Source: Butyrivibrio sp.
GTDB taxonomy: Bacteria > Bacillota > Clostridia > Lachnospirales > Lachnospiraceae
DNA: 20,540 bases
Direction: 5' to 3'
Assembly (NCBI RefSeq): GCF_015056685.1
Contig: NZ_SVFW01000041.1
Coordinates: forward strand, 18,420-38,959
Both the position numbers and the translations under genes were made by a program. Positions 1-8,445 of this stretch are shown here, in pieces (positions within the stretch are counted from its first letter, which is position 1; every line of letters starts with the position of its first letter). A model generated the notes under the pieces. The model was not told the origin of the DNA. It did no database searches and saw only the letters and a program-made list of their open reading frames with translations.

Positions 1-527
1 TCCGGCAAGGAATAATCATTTGGTTCAAAAACAAACTCAACATCATTTTCCTTGATTGAAATAAAATTGGTAGTTTCGTCATCGTCGTTTATCTCTTCTG
101 TAGATCCTTCTGTTGAATCATCTGTTATTTCTTCTGTAGATTCTTCTTTATCCTTAGATATTTCTTCAGTTTTGTCTTCAGATTTCTCCTCGGTTTCATC
201 TTTGGATTCTTCTTCAGATTTCTCCTCAGTTTTATCTTTGGATTCTTCTTCAGTTTCTTCTTTAATTATCTCAGATTCCTCTTTAGTGTCCTCCTTAGTT
301 TCTACTTCAGATTCTTCTTCAGTTTTGATATCGTTTTTCTCCTCTGTTTTTAGCTCAGAATCTTCTTCTAATCTATCTTCAGTTTTATCTTCGGAAACGT
401 CATCATCTTCAATATCTTCAATTTTTAATACTTCATTTGTTTCCTCTGCATAAGTAACTACATTACTTCCAAGTATACTAAAACTCAAAAAAAGGCATAA
501 ACATGCCTTCATCACTCTATTCTTCAT
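1..527 (-). CDS. Secreted protein with long acidic low-complexity linker (C-terminus outside window)
   Basis: The frame is open from an ATG at 527 to the window edge, giving about 175 residues; the C-terminal part is missing. It begins with a typical signal peptide: MKNR, a hydrophobic stretch (CLCLFLSFSILG), then a likely cut after VVTYA before EE. From about residue 35 to 155 the protein is almost only Glu, Asp, Lys, Ser and Thr, built from imperfect repeats such as TEEKSEEESKD, so it should be an extended charged linker. A more ordinary sequence (FISIKENDVEFVFEPNDY) begins just before the window ends and probably starts a folded domain. An AAAGGGG ribosome binding site lies about 11 nt before the ATG. 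The opposite strand of the linker is also open and encodes poly-Ser, which is a shadow. The linker would suit a cell-surface protein that spaces a domain away from the wall. Function unknown. Confidence 0.72.
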   Translation of the reverse strand, partial: MKNRVMKACLCLFLSFSILGSNVVTYAEETNEVLKIEDIEDDDVSEDKTEDRLEEDSELKTEEKNDIKTEEESEVETKEDTKEESEIIKEETEEESKDKTEEKSEEESKDETEEKSEDKTEEISKDKEESTEEITDDSTEGSTEEINDDDETTNFISIKENDVEFVFEPNDYSLP

Positions 528-846
528 AAAACAGTGCACCCCTTTATTTATCACTCATCAATCAGATGAATTAAATTGCATACTATTTATTACCATTATG
601 GAAACTTATATTGAAAAATCAGTGTTTGAATTGTGTAAATTGTGTGAAACAATTCGTTGTATCGTCCACAATTTGGCATTCAAAGTCTTATGCAACGCTT
701 CAAACATGTTATTTTTAAAGCCCATACATATCACCTAAGCACAAAATGATAGAAAATGAGCAATAATAAGACATTTTTATATAACAAATCGTGATAGAAT
801 AGTTTAGGTGTATAAAAACTATTTTATTTTTGAAGGAGTTACAGGT
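528..846. other. Divergent intergenic region between secreted protein and transaldolase genes
   Basis: This 319-base AT-rich gap has no credible ORF. It must carry the promoters of the two divergent genes. One small dyad is visible at 638-654 (AATTGT, 5-nt spacer, ACAATT), inside a stretch with repeated ATTGTGT words; it could be a protein-binding site, but nothing ties it to a known regulator. No good promoter for the leftward gene could be recognised. Confidence 0.4.
792..800 (+). promoter_or_regulatory. Possible extended -10 promoter for the transaldolase gene
   Basis: The sequence TGATAGAAT fits an extended -10 element (TGn followed by a TATAAT-like hexamer, here TAGAAT). The -35 region about 18 nt upstream is poor, which is common for extended -10 promoters. 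The site lies about 46 nt before the ATG at 847. Moderate to low certainty, as it is read by eye only. Confidence 0.4.
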
Positions 847-1500
847 ATGAAATTCTTTATTGACACAGCAAACATTGAAGAAATCAAAAAAGCTAATGAC
901 ATGGGGGTTATTTGTGGTGTTACTACTAACCCTTCACTTATAGCAAAAGAAGGTCGCGATGTATATGAAGTTGTAAAAGAGATTGCTTCTATCGTTGACG
1001 GACCTATTAGCGGAGAAGTTAAGGCAACAACTACAGATGCTGAAGGCATGATCGCAGAAGGCAGAGAAATTGCAAAGCTTCACAAAAACATGGTTGTTAA
1101 GATCCCTATGACTGTTGAAGGTCTTAAGGCATGCAAGGTTCTTTCAAGCGAAGGAATAAAGGTAAACATGACTCTTATCTTCACAGCTAACCAGGCTCTT
1201 CTTTGCGCAAGAGCAGGCGCTGCATACGTAAGCCCATTCCTCGGAAGACTTGATGACATCAGCGTTCGTGGAACAGACCTCATTTCAGAAGTTGCAGAGA
1301 TTTTCAACATCCACAACATTCAGACAGAGATCATCGCTGCTTCTATCCGTCATCCTATGCATGTAACAGACTGCGCTCTTGCAGGTGCTGACATTGCAAC
1401 AGTTCCTTACAAGGTTATCGAGCAGATGACTCATCATCCTCTTACAGATGCAGGTATCGAGAAGTTCCAGAAAGACTACCTTGCAGTATTTGGCGAGTGA
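847..1500 (+). CDS. Transaldolase / fructose-6-phosphate aldolase family protein
   Basis: This is a 217-residue short-type transaldolase of the TalB/TalC/FSA group, a cytoplasmic TIM-barrel class I aldolase. Transaldolases move a dihydroxyacetone unit between sugar phosphates in the non-oxidative pentose phosphate pathway; some relatives cleave or form fructose-6-phosphate. The start MKFFIDTANIEEI is the family's usual N-terminus. GVTTNPSLIAKEG (residues 24-36) is the conserved phosphate-side motif, and the Schiff-base lysine is K85 in VVKIPMT, at the same position as in E. coli FSA. The length matches the family. The ATG at 847 was chosen over an in-frame upstream start at 808 because GAAGGAG sits about 10 nt ahead of it and the protein starts as its homologues do. 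It is a single-gene unit ending at a strong terminator. Sequence alone does not separate transaldolase from F6P aldolase activity. Confidence 0.93.
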   Translation: MKFFIDTANIEEIKKANDMGVICGVTTNPSLIAKEGRDVYEVVKEIASIVDGPISGEVKATTTDAEGMIAEGREIAKLHKNMVVKIPMTVEGLKACKVLSSEGIKVNMTLIFTANQALLCARAGAAYVSPFLGRLDDISVRGTDLISEVAEIFNIHNIQTEIIAASIRHPMHVTDCALAGADIATVPYKVIEQMTHHPLTDAGIEKFQKDYLAVFGE

Positions 1501-1521
1501 TCATTTCAAATAATATGTATT

Positions 1522-1566
1522 AAAAAAGTCCGCACACCGGCATTATGGTGTGTGGACTTTTTTTAT
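1522..1566. terminator. Bidirectional rho-independent terminator
   Basis: The arms GTCCGCACACC and GGTGTGTGGAC form an 11-bp stem with one G-U pair and an 8-nt loop, flanked by an A-run on the left and a T-run on the right. It can end the rightward transaldolase transcript and the leftward lipoprotein transcript, which converge here. Confidence 0.9.
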
Positions 1567-1606
1567 ATTCTCCAAAGCACTAAATATAAGAATTTAAAAT
1601 TCAAAA

Positions 1607-2800
1607 CTACCATTTATATAAATTTAAAGTATACCCTGCATCATTGGAAAACATTGTATCTTTTTTGGATTGCAGATGGCCCTCTTCATGAATTTCCTTC
1701 TCTCTTTGCGAAGAAGTTACCAGCTTTGTCCAGTTATCATCATACTTTTTTGTCTCATATTTTGCAGAGTAAACAGCGCCATTAGTCAAAATCTTCTTTA
1801 CTTTCACCTTTTTATAAGGCGCATCGGCCAGATATATATCATAGGGCTCATCACCGTTTACATGTATGGAACATATCTGTCCCGGATCAGTACTCGAAAA
1901 GATCACTCTGAAATCTCTATTAGCCGGATAGTAATCAGATTCCAAAAGCTCATAATCGTCAACTGATCGAACATAGGAATAATGCTGAGAAAACTCATTA
2001 AAATACTCAATTTTCACCTTATCATCGAAAACAATTGATTCCTTTTTATATATTTCTGCAGAAATATCCATGTACCCATCATCACCGAAGCCTAAAACAT
2101 TCACTTCCATATATCCATCAGGACAATAGACCATCGAACTATCACTATCTTTAAAATTCGTTGCATATTCCTTAAGAGATATGATTTCCGAAAGATCTTC
2201 ACAGGATTTTTCAGTAATGATGTAACATCCATCAATTTCTCCACAATAAGGATATTCTGAATAAATGTAATTATCTACATTTGCCTTTGTATATTCAGCA
2301 GGAAATGCCTTTACATGATAATCTGTACTACCTGAATTTTTCTTGGAAAAAGAGCCACTGTTTCTAAGATAGCTTGTAGTCTGAAGTTCATAGTATGGAT
2401 CATAGTCTACGACAAGCTTTTCAGAGTCAGACAGCTCAAGACTATTTCTAAACAGATCTTCAAAACAGCTGTTTGCGTAAGGCAAGAGCTCATCTGTATA
2501 TACTTTTCCATCATCATTATTCACATATAAGTTGTGAGACTTAAACTTATAAAAGTACTTCCCTCTGCAAACATTAAGCAGAGGGTTCTTTGATGTAAAA
2601 CTAAAGACTGATATATGATCGATATCATAAAGAAAAGCAAAAGCCTTATGAGTAATAAGATAGCTCGCCCCATTTACCCAGGCTTTTGCATCAACTATCA
2701 AAACATCTGCAGAATTATATCCCGGCAGACAACCTGTAAGACAACACACTATAGCAAAAGAAGCTATAATGCAGTTAAATTTGTTTCTCCCCTTTTTCAT
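1607..2800 (-). CDS. Uncharacterised lipoprotein
   Basis: The 397-residue protein starts MKKGRNKF, followed by a hydrophobic segment and the lipobox LTGC (Cys at about residue 24), so it should be a membrane-anchored lipoprotein on the outer face. The mature part is rich in Tyr, Asp and Ser, with no motif I recognise. The ATG lies inside the 3' end of the upstream phosphoesterase gene, giving a 26-nt overlap in another frame. No later start fits, because the signal peptide begins right away, so the overlap is probably real and suggests translational coupling. No strong ribosome binding site is seen. It is the last gene of the long minus-strand run and ends before the shared terminator. Function unknown. 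Confidence 0.78.
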   Translation of the reverse strand: MKKGRNKFNCIIASFAIVCCLTGCLPGYNSADVLIVDAKAWVNGASYLITHKAFAFLYDIDHISVFSFTSKNPLLNVCRGKYFYKFKSHNLYVNNDDGKVYTDELLPYANSCFEDLFRNSLELSDSEKLVVDYDPYYELQTTSYLRNSGSFSKKNSGSTDYHVKAFPAEYTKANVDNYIYSEYPYCGEIDGCYIITEKSCEDLSEIISLKEYATNFKDSDSSMVYCPDGYMEVNVLGFGDDGYMDISAEIYKKESIVFDDKVKIEYFNEFSQHYSYVRSVDDYELLESDYYPANRDFRVIFSSTDPGQICSIHVNGDEPYDIYLADAPYKKVKVKKILTNGAVYSAKYETKKYDDNWTKLVTSSQREKEIHEEGHLQSKKDTMFSNDAGYTLNLYKW

Positions 2801-3392
2801 ACCTGATCCATTCTGTCAAAGTTAATGGTGTGTAATCGGATCTTTTGCAAAAACAATTGATCATGTTACAGGGAATGAACCCTTCTGTTTCACTCCCAAT
2901 AGGAACATAAGATGTATTTCTGATCATCTCTATGATCCTCTGCATGAGCATTTCATCTCTCGTTTCATGCACATGGCCATACATCATGTAAGTCTTTGGA
3001 TCCCCGTTGTGACGTTTTCTGTACTGACCTTCATAAAATGGCATTGGATAATGACAACAGATTACTTTCTTTTGAGAATCTGTAATCTCTCTGTAATTAT
3101 CTATCCATTCAAATCTCCCCAAGTCAAAGTCGGGTTTTCCAATATATTTATCATGGTTCCCAACAATAAGGCAAAGCTTTCCTTTTAGCCTGTGAATAAG
3201 TTCATTGGTCTCCTGAACATTTCCAAGTGATAAATCGCCTAAAATAACAACAGTGTCAGCATTTGTAACCTTGTCATTCCATTTTTTTATCATGTATTCA
3301 TTCATTTCGGTTACATCTGCAAAGCCACGCTTGTCCATCTTGGTATTGAGCGCAGCGTGATAAAAATGGCAATCTGCAATATAGTAAATCAT
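2775..3392 (-). CDS. Calcineurin-like metallophosphoesterase
   Basis: The 205-residue cytoplasmic protein has the five signature blocks of the calcineurin-like phosphoesterase fold: D7-x-H9 near the start, GD (52-53) in VILGDLSLG, GNHD (78-81), a His in CCHYPMP, and GHVH near residue 139. These bind a two-metal centre that hydrolyses phosphodiesters or phosphomonoesters. It resembles the small single-domain branch often annotated as a predicted phosphoesterase; the natural substrate cannot be read from the sequence. Its ATG overlaps the TGA stop of the RNase H gene (ATGA), a clear sign of translational coupling. The 3' end overlaps the following lipoprotein gene. Confidence 0.9.
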   Translation of the reverse strand: MIYYIADCHFYHAALNTKMDKRGFADVTEMNEYMIKKWNDKVTNADTVVILGDLSLGNVQETNELIHRLKGKLCLIVGNHDKYIGKPDFDLGRFEWIDNYREITDSQKKVICCHYPMPFYEGQYRKRHNGDPKTYMMYGHVHETRDEMLMQRIIEMIRNTSYVPIGSETEGFIPCNMINCFCKRSDYTPLTLTEWIRYEKGEKQI

Positions 3393-3877
3393 CTAAGGTC
3401 ACCACCATCATCATGCCTCAAAAGCTCTTTTGGCTGGTCTGCAGCTGTGGTTGCAAGCTCATCACATCTCTCATTCTCCGGATGTCCATTATGCCCTTTA
3501 ACCCAGTTCCAGGTTATATTGTGAGGCTTTGTTGCCTCTAGAAGTCTCTTCCATAGTTCCACATTTTTAACCGGTTTATTACCGGAAGTTTTCCAGCCTT
3601 TTTTAATCCAGTTATCAAGCCAATGATCAGTAAATGGCTTAAGTACGTACTGTGAATCCGAAGTAACAACTACATCACAGGGTCTATTAAGGCATTCAAG
3701 TCCTGATATTACGCCCAAAAGTTCCATTCGATTATTTGTGGTCTTGTCAAATCCGGCGCTGAGCTCTTTTACATGGATAGCGCCTTTGGTATCTACGTAC
3801 CTTAGTATTGTTCCAAATCCTCCGGGTCCATCCGGGTTTCCCCTGGCAGACCCATCTGAATATAATTCAACTTTCAA
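3389..3877 (-). CDS. rnhA: Ribonuclease HI
   Basis: This 162-residue enzyme cleaves the RNA strand of RNA-DNA hybrids (R-loops, Okazaki primers). The start KVELYSDGSARGNPDGPGG carries catalytic D8. E52 (NNRMEL), D74 (VTSDSQYV) and D139 (ERCDELA) complete the acidic centre, and KGHNGHPENERC has the conserved His pair. The length is that of bacterial RNase HI, without the extra N-terminal hybrid-binding domain. The start codon is TTG, supported by AGAGG about 8 nt upstream and by the family's usual N-terminus. It follows the MutS-like gene by 30 nt and overlaps the phosphoesterase gene by 4 nt, so these are very likely co-transcribed. Confidence 0.96.
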   Translation of the reverse strand: MKVELYSDGSARGNPDGPGGFGTILRYVDTKGAIHVKELSAGFDKTTNNRMELLGVISGLECLNRPCDVVVTSDSQYVLKPFTDHWLDNWIKKGWKTSGNKPVKNVELWKRLLEATKPHNITWNWVKGHNGHPENERCDELATTAADQPKELLRHDDGGDLR

Positions 3878-3907
3878 TTTATTACCTCTAAATTCAAAAA
3901 AATAAAA

Positions 3908-5581
3908 TCAGTTCCAGTTTCCTGTAGCTAAAAACTTATCAGCAAGAGCCTGTGCATTATCAACGATTGCCTCATCGTAGCCCAAAACTCCAAGGAGTTT
4001 AATGGCATTTCTGTTTGTGGCAGGTCCTGATTTCATCTTGTAATCAAAATGGACATCATTGTCAGTTACATTGCCCTCAAAATGATAAATGCCAAGGCTG
4101 TCCTTCAATAAAGATGTAAGCTCTATATCATGAGTAGCTGCAAAGCAGGTCACATTTCTTTTTACAAAAGTTTTCAGGATCTCAGTTGACGCTGCAATTC
4201 TTTCAATTGTATTAGTTCCCCTGAGTACCTCATCTACAAAGCAAAGCACTCTATTACCGGACTTTGCTGCAGCATCAAGAATTCTCTTGATCGATTTTAT
4301 CTCTACAATATAGTAGCTGTCGCCCTCAAAAATGTTGTCATTAAGCGCCATGGATGAATAAACCTCAAAAAGAGGAGCCTTATACTCTTTTCCGAGAACT
4401 GTATGTATGGACTGAGCCAAAACAGTGTTTATAGCGCAGGTTTTAAGGAATGTGGACTTACCGGAGGCATTTGAGCCCGTAATAAGTATTCCTTCCTTGG
4501 TGGTTATATCATTGGCTACAGCATTTTGAATGAGCGGATGGATCAGCTCTTTTGCATCAAAGAGGTCACCCTCAAATTCAGGAATGCAAAAGCTGCCTTT
4601 AAAAGACTCTCTAAAGCAGGCAATTGATATGTATGCCTCAATCCTTCCTGTAATAGTAAGGATCGTATCAAGATCATCTCTGTGAAGGCTTATCTCTTTG
4701 TACATCTGATTGAACTTAATAAGATCAATATGTGTAGCGATCCTGATATAATCAAGAATAAGCTCGGCCGGGTTGCCGCCTGAATTCATCCTGCTCTGTG
4801 ACATGAGGATATATGAGCCTTTTGAAAAGCCCTTTAATCCTGAAGCCGCTTTTTTGAGCGCCAAGAAGTCATCCTCAAGTTCAGGAATATTCACCTTTTC
4901 AAAAAATGATACTGATCTGATAACTCTTAAAATATACCTGTAAGAAGCAAGATATGGCTCAATATCACCTTTTACGGCAAAATATCTAATTAGATTTATA
5001 ACTACAAGTATCACAAAAGCTACAAATCCAATAGAAAAATTGAAAAAACAGACACATATAGAGAGCGCCATCAGAACAAGCATCAAATAATGCTCTCTAT
5101 TGCTGAATTTACCGGCATCTTTGAGATAATCAATGTAATCATAAATTGAATACCTTATGTTTCTGCCAATCTTAGAAAAAATAAGCTGAAGGCTGATCCT
5201 TGCATCTTCATTTTTCTGTAAAAAAGAAACCTTTTTTTCCAAAGAATCAAAATCATCATCAAGAAGAGGTGTCCTTAGCATATGGTAAAGGTACTCCTCT
5301 CCTGTAGCGCTAAGGCAGTAATTCATCCTGGCAAATACGCCATCCATATTAAGGTCATTCCAGGTAGTATCATCAATCTGATAATCTGCTGAATGATTTT
5401 TATAATACCCTTGCAGATGATCAAGGTCATCTTGTTTGTAGTTTCGTTTTGGTGCTTCTCCAAAGTTCTTTTTTAATCTGGTTAATAGAGTTTTTTCAGC
5501 TCTTTTACTGTCTCTAAGTCCTAGCAGATAAGCGATCAAAGATATGCCTACAAGGACAGATAAAAAAATTATGCTCTCCAT
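3908..5581 (-). CDS. Membrane-anchored MutS-like ATPase
   Basis: The 557-residue protein ends in a MutS-family ABC ATPase domain. Walker A is GSNASGKST (369-377), Walker B VLCFVDE (445-451), a conserved RGTNTIER segment follows, and the H-loop is in ATHD (482-485). The C-terminal KSGPATNRNAIKLLGVLG resembles the MutS signature. It lacks the mismatch-recognition and connector domains of MutS and the Smr endonuclease domain of MutS2. It has one hydrophobic segment at residues 4-21 and two more at about 165-200, so it is probably membrane-bound. Residues 210-350 look like the helical core/lever region. Proteins of this shape are often labelled 'DNA mismatch repair protein MutS', but classical mismatch repair is unlikely; the role is unknown. 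It starts 22 nt after the purine phosphorylase stop, with AAAGGA upstream. Confidence 0.88.
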   Translation of the reverse strand: MESIIFLSVLVGISLIAYLLGLRDSKRAEKTLLTRLKKNFGEAPKRNYKQDDLDHLQGYYKNHSADYQIDDTTWNDLNMDGVFARMNYCLSATGEEYLYHMLRTPLLDDDFDSLEKKVSFLQKNEDARISLQLIFSKIGRNIRYSIYDYIDYLKDAGKFSNREHYLMLVLMALSICVCFFNFSIGFVAFVILVVINLIRYFAVKGDIEPYLASYRYILRVIRSVSFFEKVNIPELEDDFLALKKAASGLKGFSKGSYILMSQSRMNSGGNPAELILDYIRIATHIDLIKFNQMYKEISLHRDDLDTILTITGRIEAYISIACFRESFKGSFCIPEFEGDLFDAKELIHPLIQNAVANDITTKEGILITGSNASGKSTFLKTCAINTVLAQSIHTVLGKEYKAPLFEVYSSMALNDNIFEGDSYYIVEIKSIKRILDAAAKSGNRVLCFVDEVLRGTNTIERIAASTEILKTFVKRNVTCFAATHDIELTSLLKDSLGIYHFEGNVTDNDVHFDYKMKSGPATNRNAIKLLGVLGYDEAIVDNAQALADKFLATGNWN

Positions 5582-5603
5582 AGATGTAAGTTTTTCCTTT
5601 ATA

Positions 5604-6422
5604 TTACTTGAATTTCCTGATTGATTCTGTAACTAGTTTTGTAAATAAAGGAGCTGCCTTGTCAGCTGCTTCCTGAACTTCCTTGTGCGAAAGAGGATTC
5701 TCTGAAAGACCTGCAGCAAGATTGCTGATGCAGGATACTCCGCACACCTTAAGTCCCATATGATTAGCTGCGATTGCTTCATTGACAGTACTCATACCAA
5801 CTGCCGATACTCCAAGTTTCTGAAGAAGTCTGATCTCTGCAGGTGATTCATATGAAGGACCTGTAAGCTGGCAATATACGCCCTCTTTAAGCTCTATGCC
5901 ATTTTCTTTTGCTGTATTTCTGATGATTTCCTGAAGGTCCTTTTTGTAAACTTCAGACATATCAGGGAATCTTGCTCCGAGTTCATCAAGATTAGGTCCG
6001 ATAAGCGGATTAGGAGCAAACATAGAAACATGATCTGTAATAAGCATCAGATCACCTGCATTAAAGCCTTCTCCAAGGCCGCCTGCAGCATTTGTAAGGA
6101 ACAGGATCTTGGCACCAAGAAGTCCCATAAGTCTTGCTGGAAGAACAACATCATGAACGTCATATCCCTCATAAAAATGAACACGTCCCTTCATGCATAC
6201 GATCTTAACATCTCCAAGATAGCCAAAAATAAACTTTCCTGCATGGCCAGGAACTGTAGAAACAGGGAATCCCGGTATATCTTTATATTCAATCTCTGTT
6301 TCAATCTTTATATTATCTGCAAATCCGCCAAGTCCAGAACCAAGTACAAGTGCTACATCCGGAACAAAATCTGTCTTCTTTCTAACTGCTTCTTTGCAGG
6401 CAAGTAATTTTTCATAACTCAT
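5604..6422 (-). CDS. Purine nucleoside phosphorylase (trimeric type)
   Basis: This 272-residue cytoplasmic enzyme splits purine (deoxy)nucleosides with phosphate into free base and (deoxy)ribose-1-phosphate for salvage. The motifs of the trimeric PNP/MTAP family are present: LVLGSGLGGF (26-34) and VPGHAGKF with H60 for phosphate binding, then HFYEGY (82-87), LTNAAGG (109-115), GPSYESPAE with the base-binding Glu, and GMSTVNEAIAA. SNLAAG near the C-terminus has the Asn typical of guanosine/inosine-specific enzymes. The ATG at 6422 is preferred over an in-frame TTG at 6452 because AGAGGTG sits 8 nt ahead of it. It lies between the beta-lactamase-like and MutS-like genes in the same direction. 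A TATACT hexamer upstream might be a weak promoter, but no -35 supports it. Confidence 0.95.
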   Translation of the reverse strand: MSYEKLLACKEAVRKKTDFVPDVALVLGSGLGGFADNIKIETEIEYKDIPGFPVSTVPGHAGKFIFGYLGDVKIVCMKGRVHFYEGYDVHDVVLPARLMGLLGAKILFLTNAAGGLGEGFNAGDLMLITDHVSMFAPNPLIGPNLDELGARFPDMSEVYKKDLQEIIRNTAKENGIELKEGVYCQLTGPSYESPAEIRLLQKLGVSAVGMSTVNEAIAANHMGLKVCGVSCISNLAAGLSENPLSHKEVQEAADKAAPLFTKLVTESIRKFK

Positions 6423-6482
6423 AGTTTTGTCACCTCTTACTTTCTTTTTCAAACACTAGATAAAGTATAGCATATAACGCCT

Positions 6483-8432
6483 TTATTCGGTATCAGGTAA
6501 AAAGCTGCACAAGGTCCCCTTAACAACGGGCTGCATTGTTGTCTTTACGGCCTCATTGAGGATTCCCTTCATACCACCCTTTAAAAATCTGCTGTAGATC
6601 ATGCCTGTCATACCACCAAAGGTATCAGGCGCAAGATTATCAAGAGTTGTCATAAGCATATCCGTGCCCGGAATCTCATGAAATCTTATCTCAATAGAGC
6701 CCGGAACTGATGGATGTATAAAGGTTCCCTTCCTGTCCACTCTGTCCACAGCATCATCTTCAAAGTAAATATTCATTACTCTGGTGCAGGCTTCCTCAAG
6801 AAAATAGATCTCATTCCTAAGAACCAGCCTGTTATATTCATCTCTTTTACATGCAGAAGAAAGCGATACGATATACTTCTCACCATGCATGTTAATTACA
6901 CTTTTATATCTGCGACCACAAAATCCGCACCTTAAGCTAAATATGGTTTCACCCTCATAAACTTCAATATAAAAAGAATTATTGCATCCCTTCCTGAAAC
7001 CAATCTTATGGATACCATCAGTAAAATTGTTGTGAACTATCTGCATCATCAAAGGAAACAGACCAATACCTTTGATATCAAGGTCATAGGTTTTCCCATC
7101 AAGCTTTGAAAGCCATCTGTCTATCAGTATATTTTCGCTTACATTGTTATAGGAATAAAGAGATGGCTTAAATGCTCCCCTCTTTGAATTCACCAAAACT
7201 TCAGTCTTTTTAGGGCGGCCCTTTGTCATAGCGATACTTTTTCTCTTGTAGCCACCATTTAAGATCTGCGGAAAATCTACCGTTCTTCCGCTGACTGATC
7301 TGCAAATTGCCTTAAGCTCTGACAAAGCTGCAAAGTTTTCCGGAAGCGAATGATCAGAAACATCAGTAAGTTCTTTCATACAGTTTCTAATTTTAACGGC
7401 CATGAGACTTGTCTGGAAAACATCGCTGTTTCCGGCATTAGTCACAACAACCATATCAAGATCAGGATATACAAATACGTTCTGCCCAAGCATTCCGTTA
7501 AAGGCATAGGAACCTGGTCTGTCATCATTTATCCAGAGCTGATATCCATAGTGTTCATTGTCATCTTTGCCTGTTTCAATCTGCCAGGCCGTGGACCTTT
7601 CCACCCACTTTTCAGGAATTATCTGCTGGCCGTTCCACTTACCCTTTTGAAGATACATAACTCCGAGTTTTGCCATATCTTCAGTTCGCATAAAAAGGCC
7701 CCAGCCACCTTTTGTTATGCTTTGAGGACAGCTTTCCCAATAAACTCTCTTTATGCCCATAGGCTCAAATATTCTTTCCTTACAGAAATCAAAAAGAGAT
7801 TTACCTGTAATCTCGGTTACTATAGCCGACAGCATATAGGTATTCATGCTATTGTATTCAAAAGAAGTTCCCGGCTCGAATTTAAACCCAGAGTTCAAAA
7901 ACTCTTTTCTCCAGTCATTGCCACTAATAGAACCGGCCTCATTAAATTCAACTCCGCTGGACATATTAAGGAGATTTTCTACAGTTACATTCTTTTTAAG
8001 GAATCCAAGAGGTCCCATCCTTGTGCTGAATATATCATTGAGTTTATCGTCAGTACTTAGCTTTCCATCTTCAACCAAAAGACCTATCGCCATTCCAACA
8101 ATACTCTTGCACATGGAATATGAAACATGCCAGATATCCATCTCATAGGGTTCAAAGGCACATTCTGCAACAACAAAGCCGTGCCTTACGAACATGAGCT
8201 TATGCATATTACACTCTTTGTTCTCAGATAGGAATCTTATAAGTTCCGTAAAAAAAGCAGAACTTAAACCTTGAGATTCTGGTGTTTTTCTTACAAGGAA
8301 CTGTTCACCCAAAACCGATGAATTTATGAATTCCGGTTTTTGAGGAGCATAATCAACCTTGCTGATCTCCCCGGTTTCCCTGGTCATCAGCTTCACTAGA
8401 AGTTCTCCAACGTCAAGTCCTGCTCTCGCCAT
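6483..8432 (-). CDS. Beta-lactamase-family serine hydrolase with unknown C-terminal half
   Basis: The 649-residue protein has a class C beta-lactamase/penicillin-binding-like domain at about residues 45-370. The nucleophile motif SxxK is S106-M-C-K109 in HVSYSMCKS, and Y193 in FEYNS is the likely Tyr of the second motif. GGWGLFMRTEDMAKLG and NGMLGQNVFVYPDLDMVVV are typical of the esterase/6-aminohexanoate-hydrolase branch. Residues 380-649 form a separate, Cys-containing region (SLRCGFCGRRYK) that I do not recognise. No signal peptide or membrane segment is seen, so it appears cytoplasmic, unlike true beta-lactamases. GAGG lies 8 nt before the ATG, which is only 13 nt after the ATPase stop, so it is probably co-transcribed with the metal-efflux genes. 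The substrate is unknown, and antibiotic resistance should not be assumed. Confidence 0.88.
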   Translation of the reverse strand: MARAGLDVGELLVKLMTRETGEISKVDYAPQKPEFINSSVLGEQFLVRKTPESQGLSSAFFTELIRFLSENKECNMHKLMFVRHGFVVAECAFEPYEMDIWHVSYSMCKSIVGMAIGLLVEDGKLSTDDKLNDIFSTRMGPLGFLKKNVTVENLLNMSSGVEFNEAGSISGNDWRKEFLNSGFKFEPGTSFEYNSMNTYMLSAIVTEITGKSLFDFCKERIFEPMGIKRVYWESCPQSITKGGWGLFMRTEDMAKLGVMYLQKGKWNGQQIIPEKWVERSTAWQIETGKDDNEHYGYQLWINDDRPGSYAFNGMLGQNVFVYPDLDMVVVTNAGNSDVFQTSLMAVKIRNCMKELTDVSDHSLPENFAALSELKAICRSVSGRTVDFPQILNGGYKRKSIAMTKGRPKKTEVLVNSKRGAFKPSLYSYNNVSENILIDRWLSKLDGKTYDLDIKGIGLFPLMMQIVHNNFTDGIHKIGFRKGCNNSFYIEVYEGETIFSLRCGFCGRRYKSVINMHGEKYIVSLSSACKRDEYNRLVLRNEIYFLEEACTRVMNIYFEDDAVDRVDRKGTFIHPSVPGSIEIRFHEIPGTDMLMTTLDNLAPDTFGGMTGMIYSRFLKGGMKGILNEAVKTTMQPVVKGTLCSFLPDTE

Positions 8433-8445
8433 ATATTTAATTACC

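Noticed and set aside
52..453. 133-codon plus-strand frame rich in Ser
   Set aside because: It is the opposite-strand shadow of the Glu-rich linker in the secreted protein gene (GAA/GAT read backwards gives TTC/ATC/TCT). It has no ribosome binding site and no protein-like composition.
3908..5581. MutS/MutS2 mismatch repair protein
   Set aside because: The mismatch-recognition, connector and Smr domains are missing, and membrane segments are present. Only the ATPase is MutS-like.
6453..6482. Separate promoter for the purine phosphorylase gene
   Set aside because: A TATACT hexamer is present, but no -35 element lies at a suitable distance, so it was not listed as a feature.
7350..8060. 236-codon plus-strand frame
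   Set aside because: It lies wholly antisense to the beta-lactamase-like gene, whose motifs are clear. It has no ribosome binding site.
6483..8432. Antibiotic-resistance beta-lactamase
   Set aside because: The SxxK fold is shared by many esterases and amidases. There is no export signal, and the long extra C-terminal half argues against a classical beta-lactamase.
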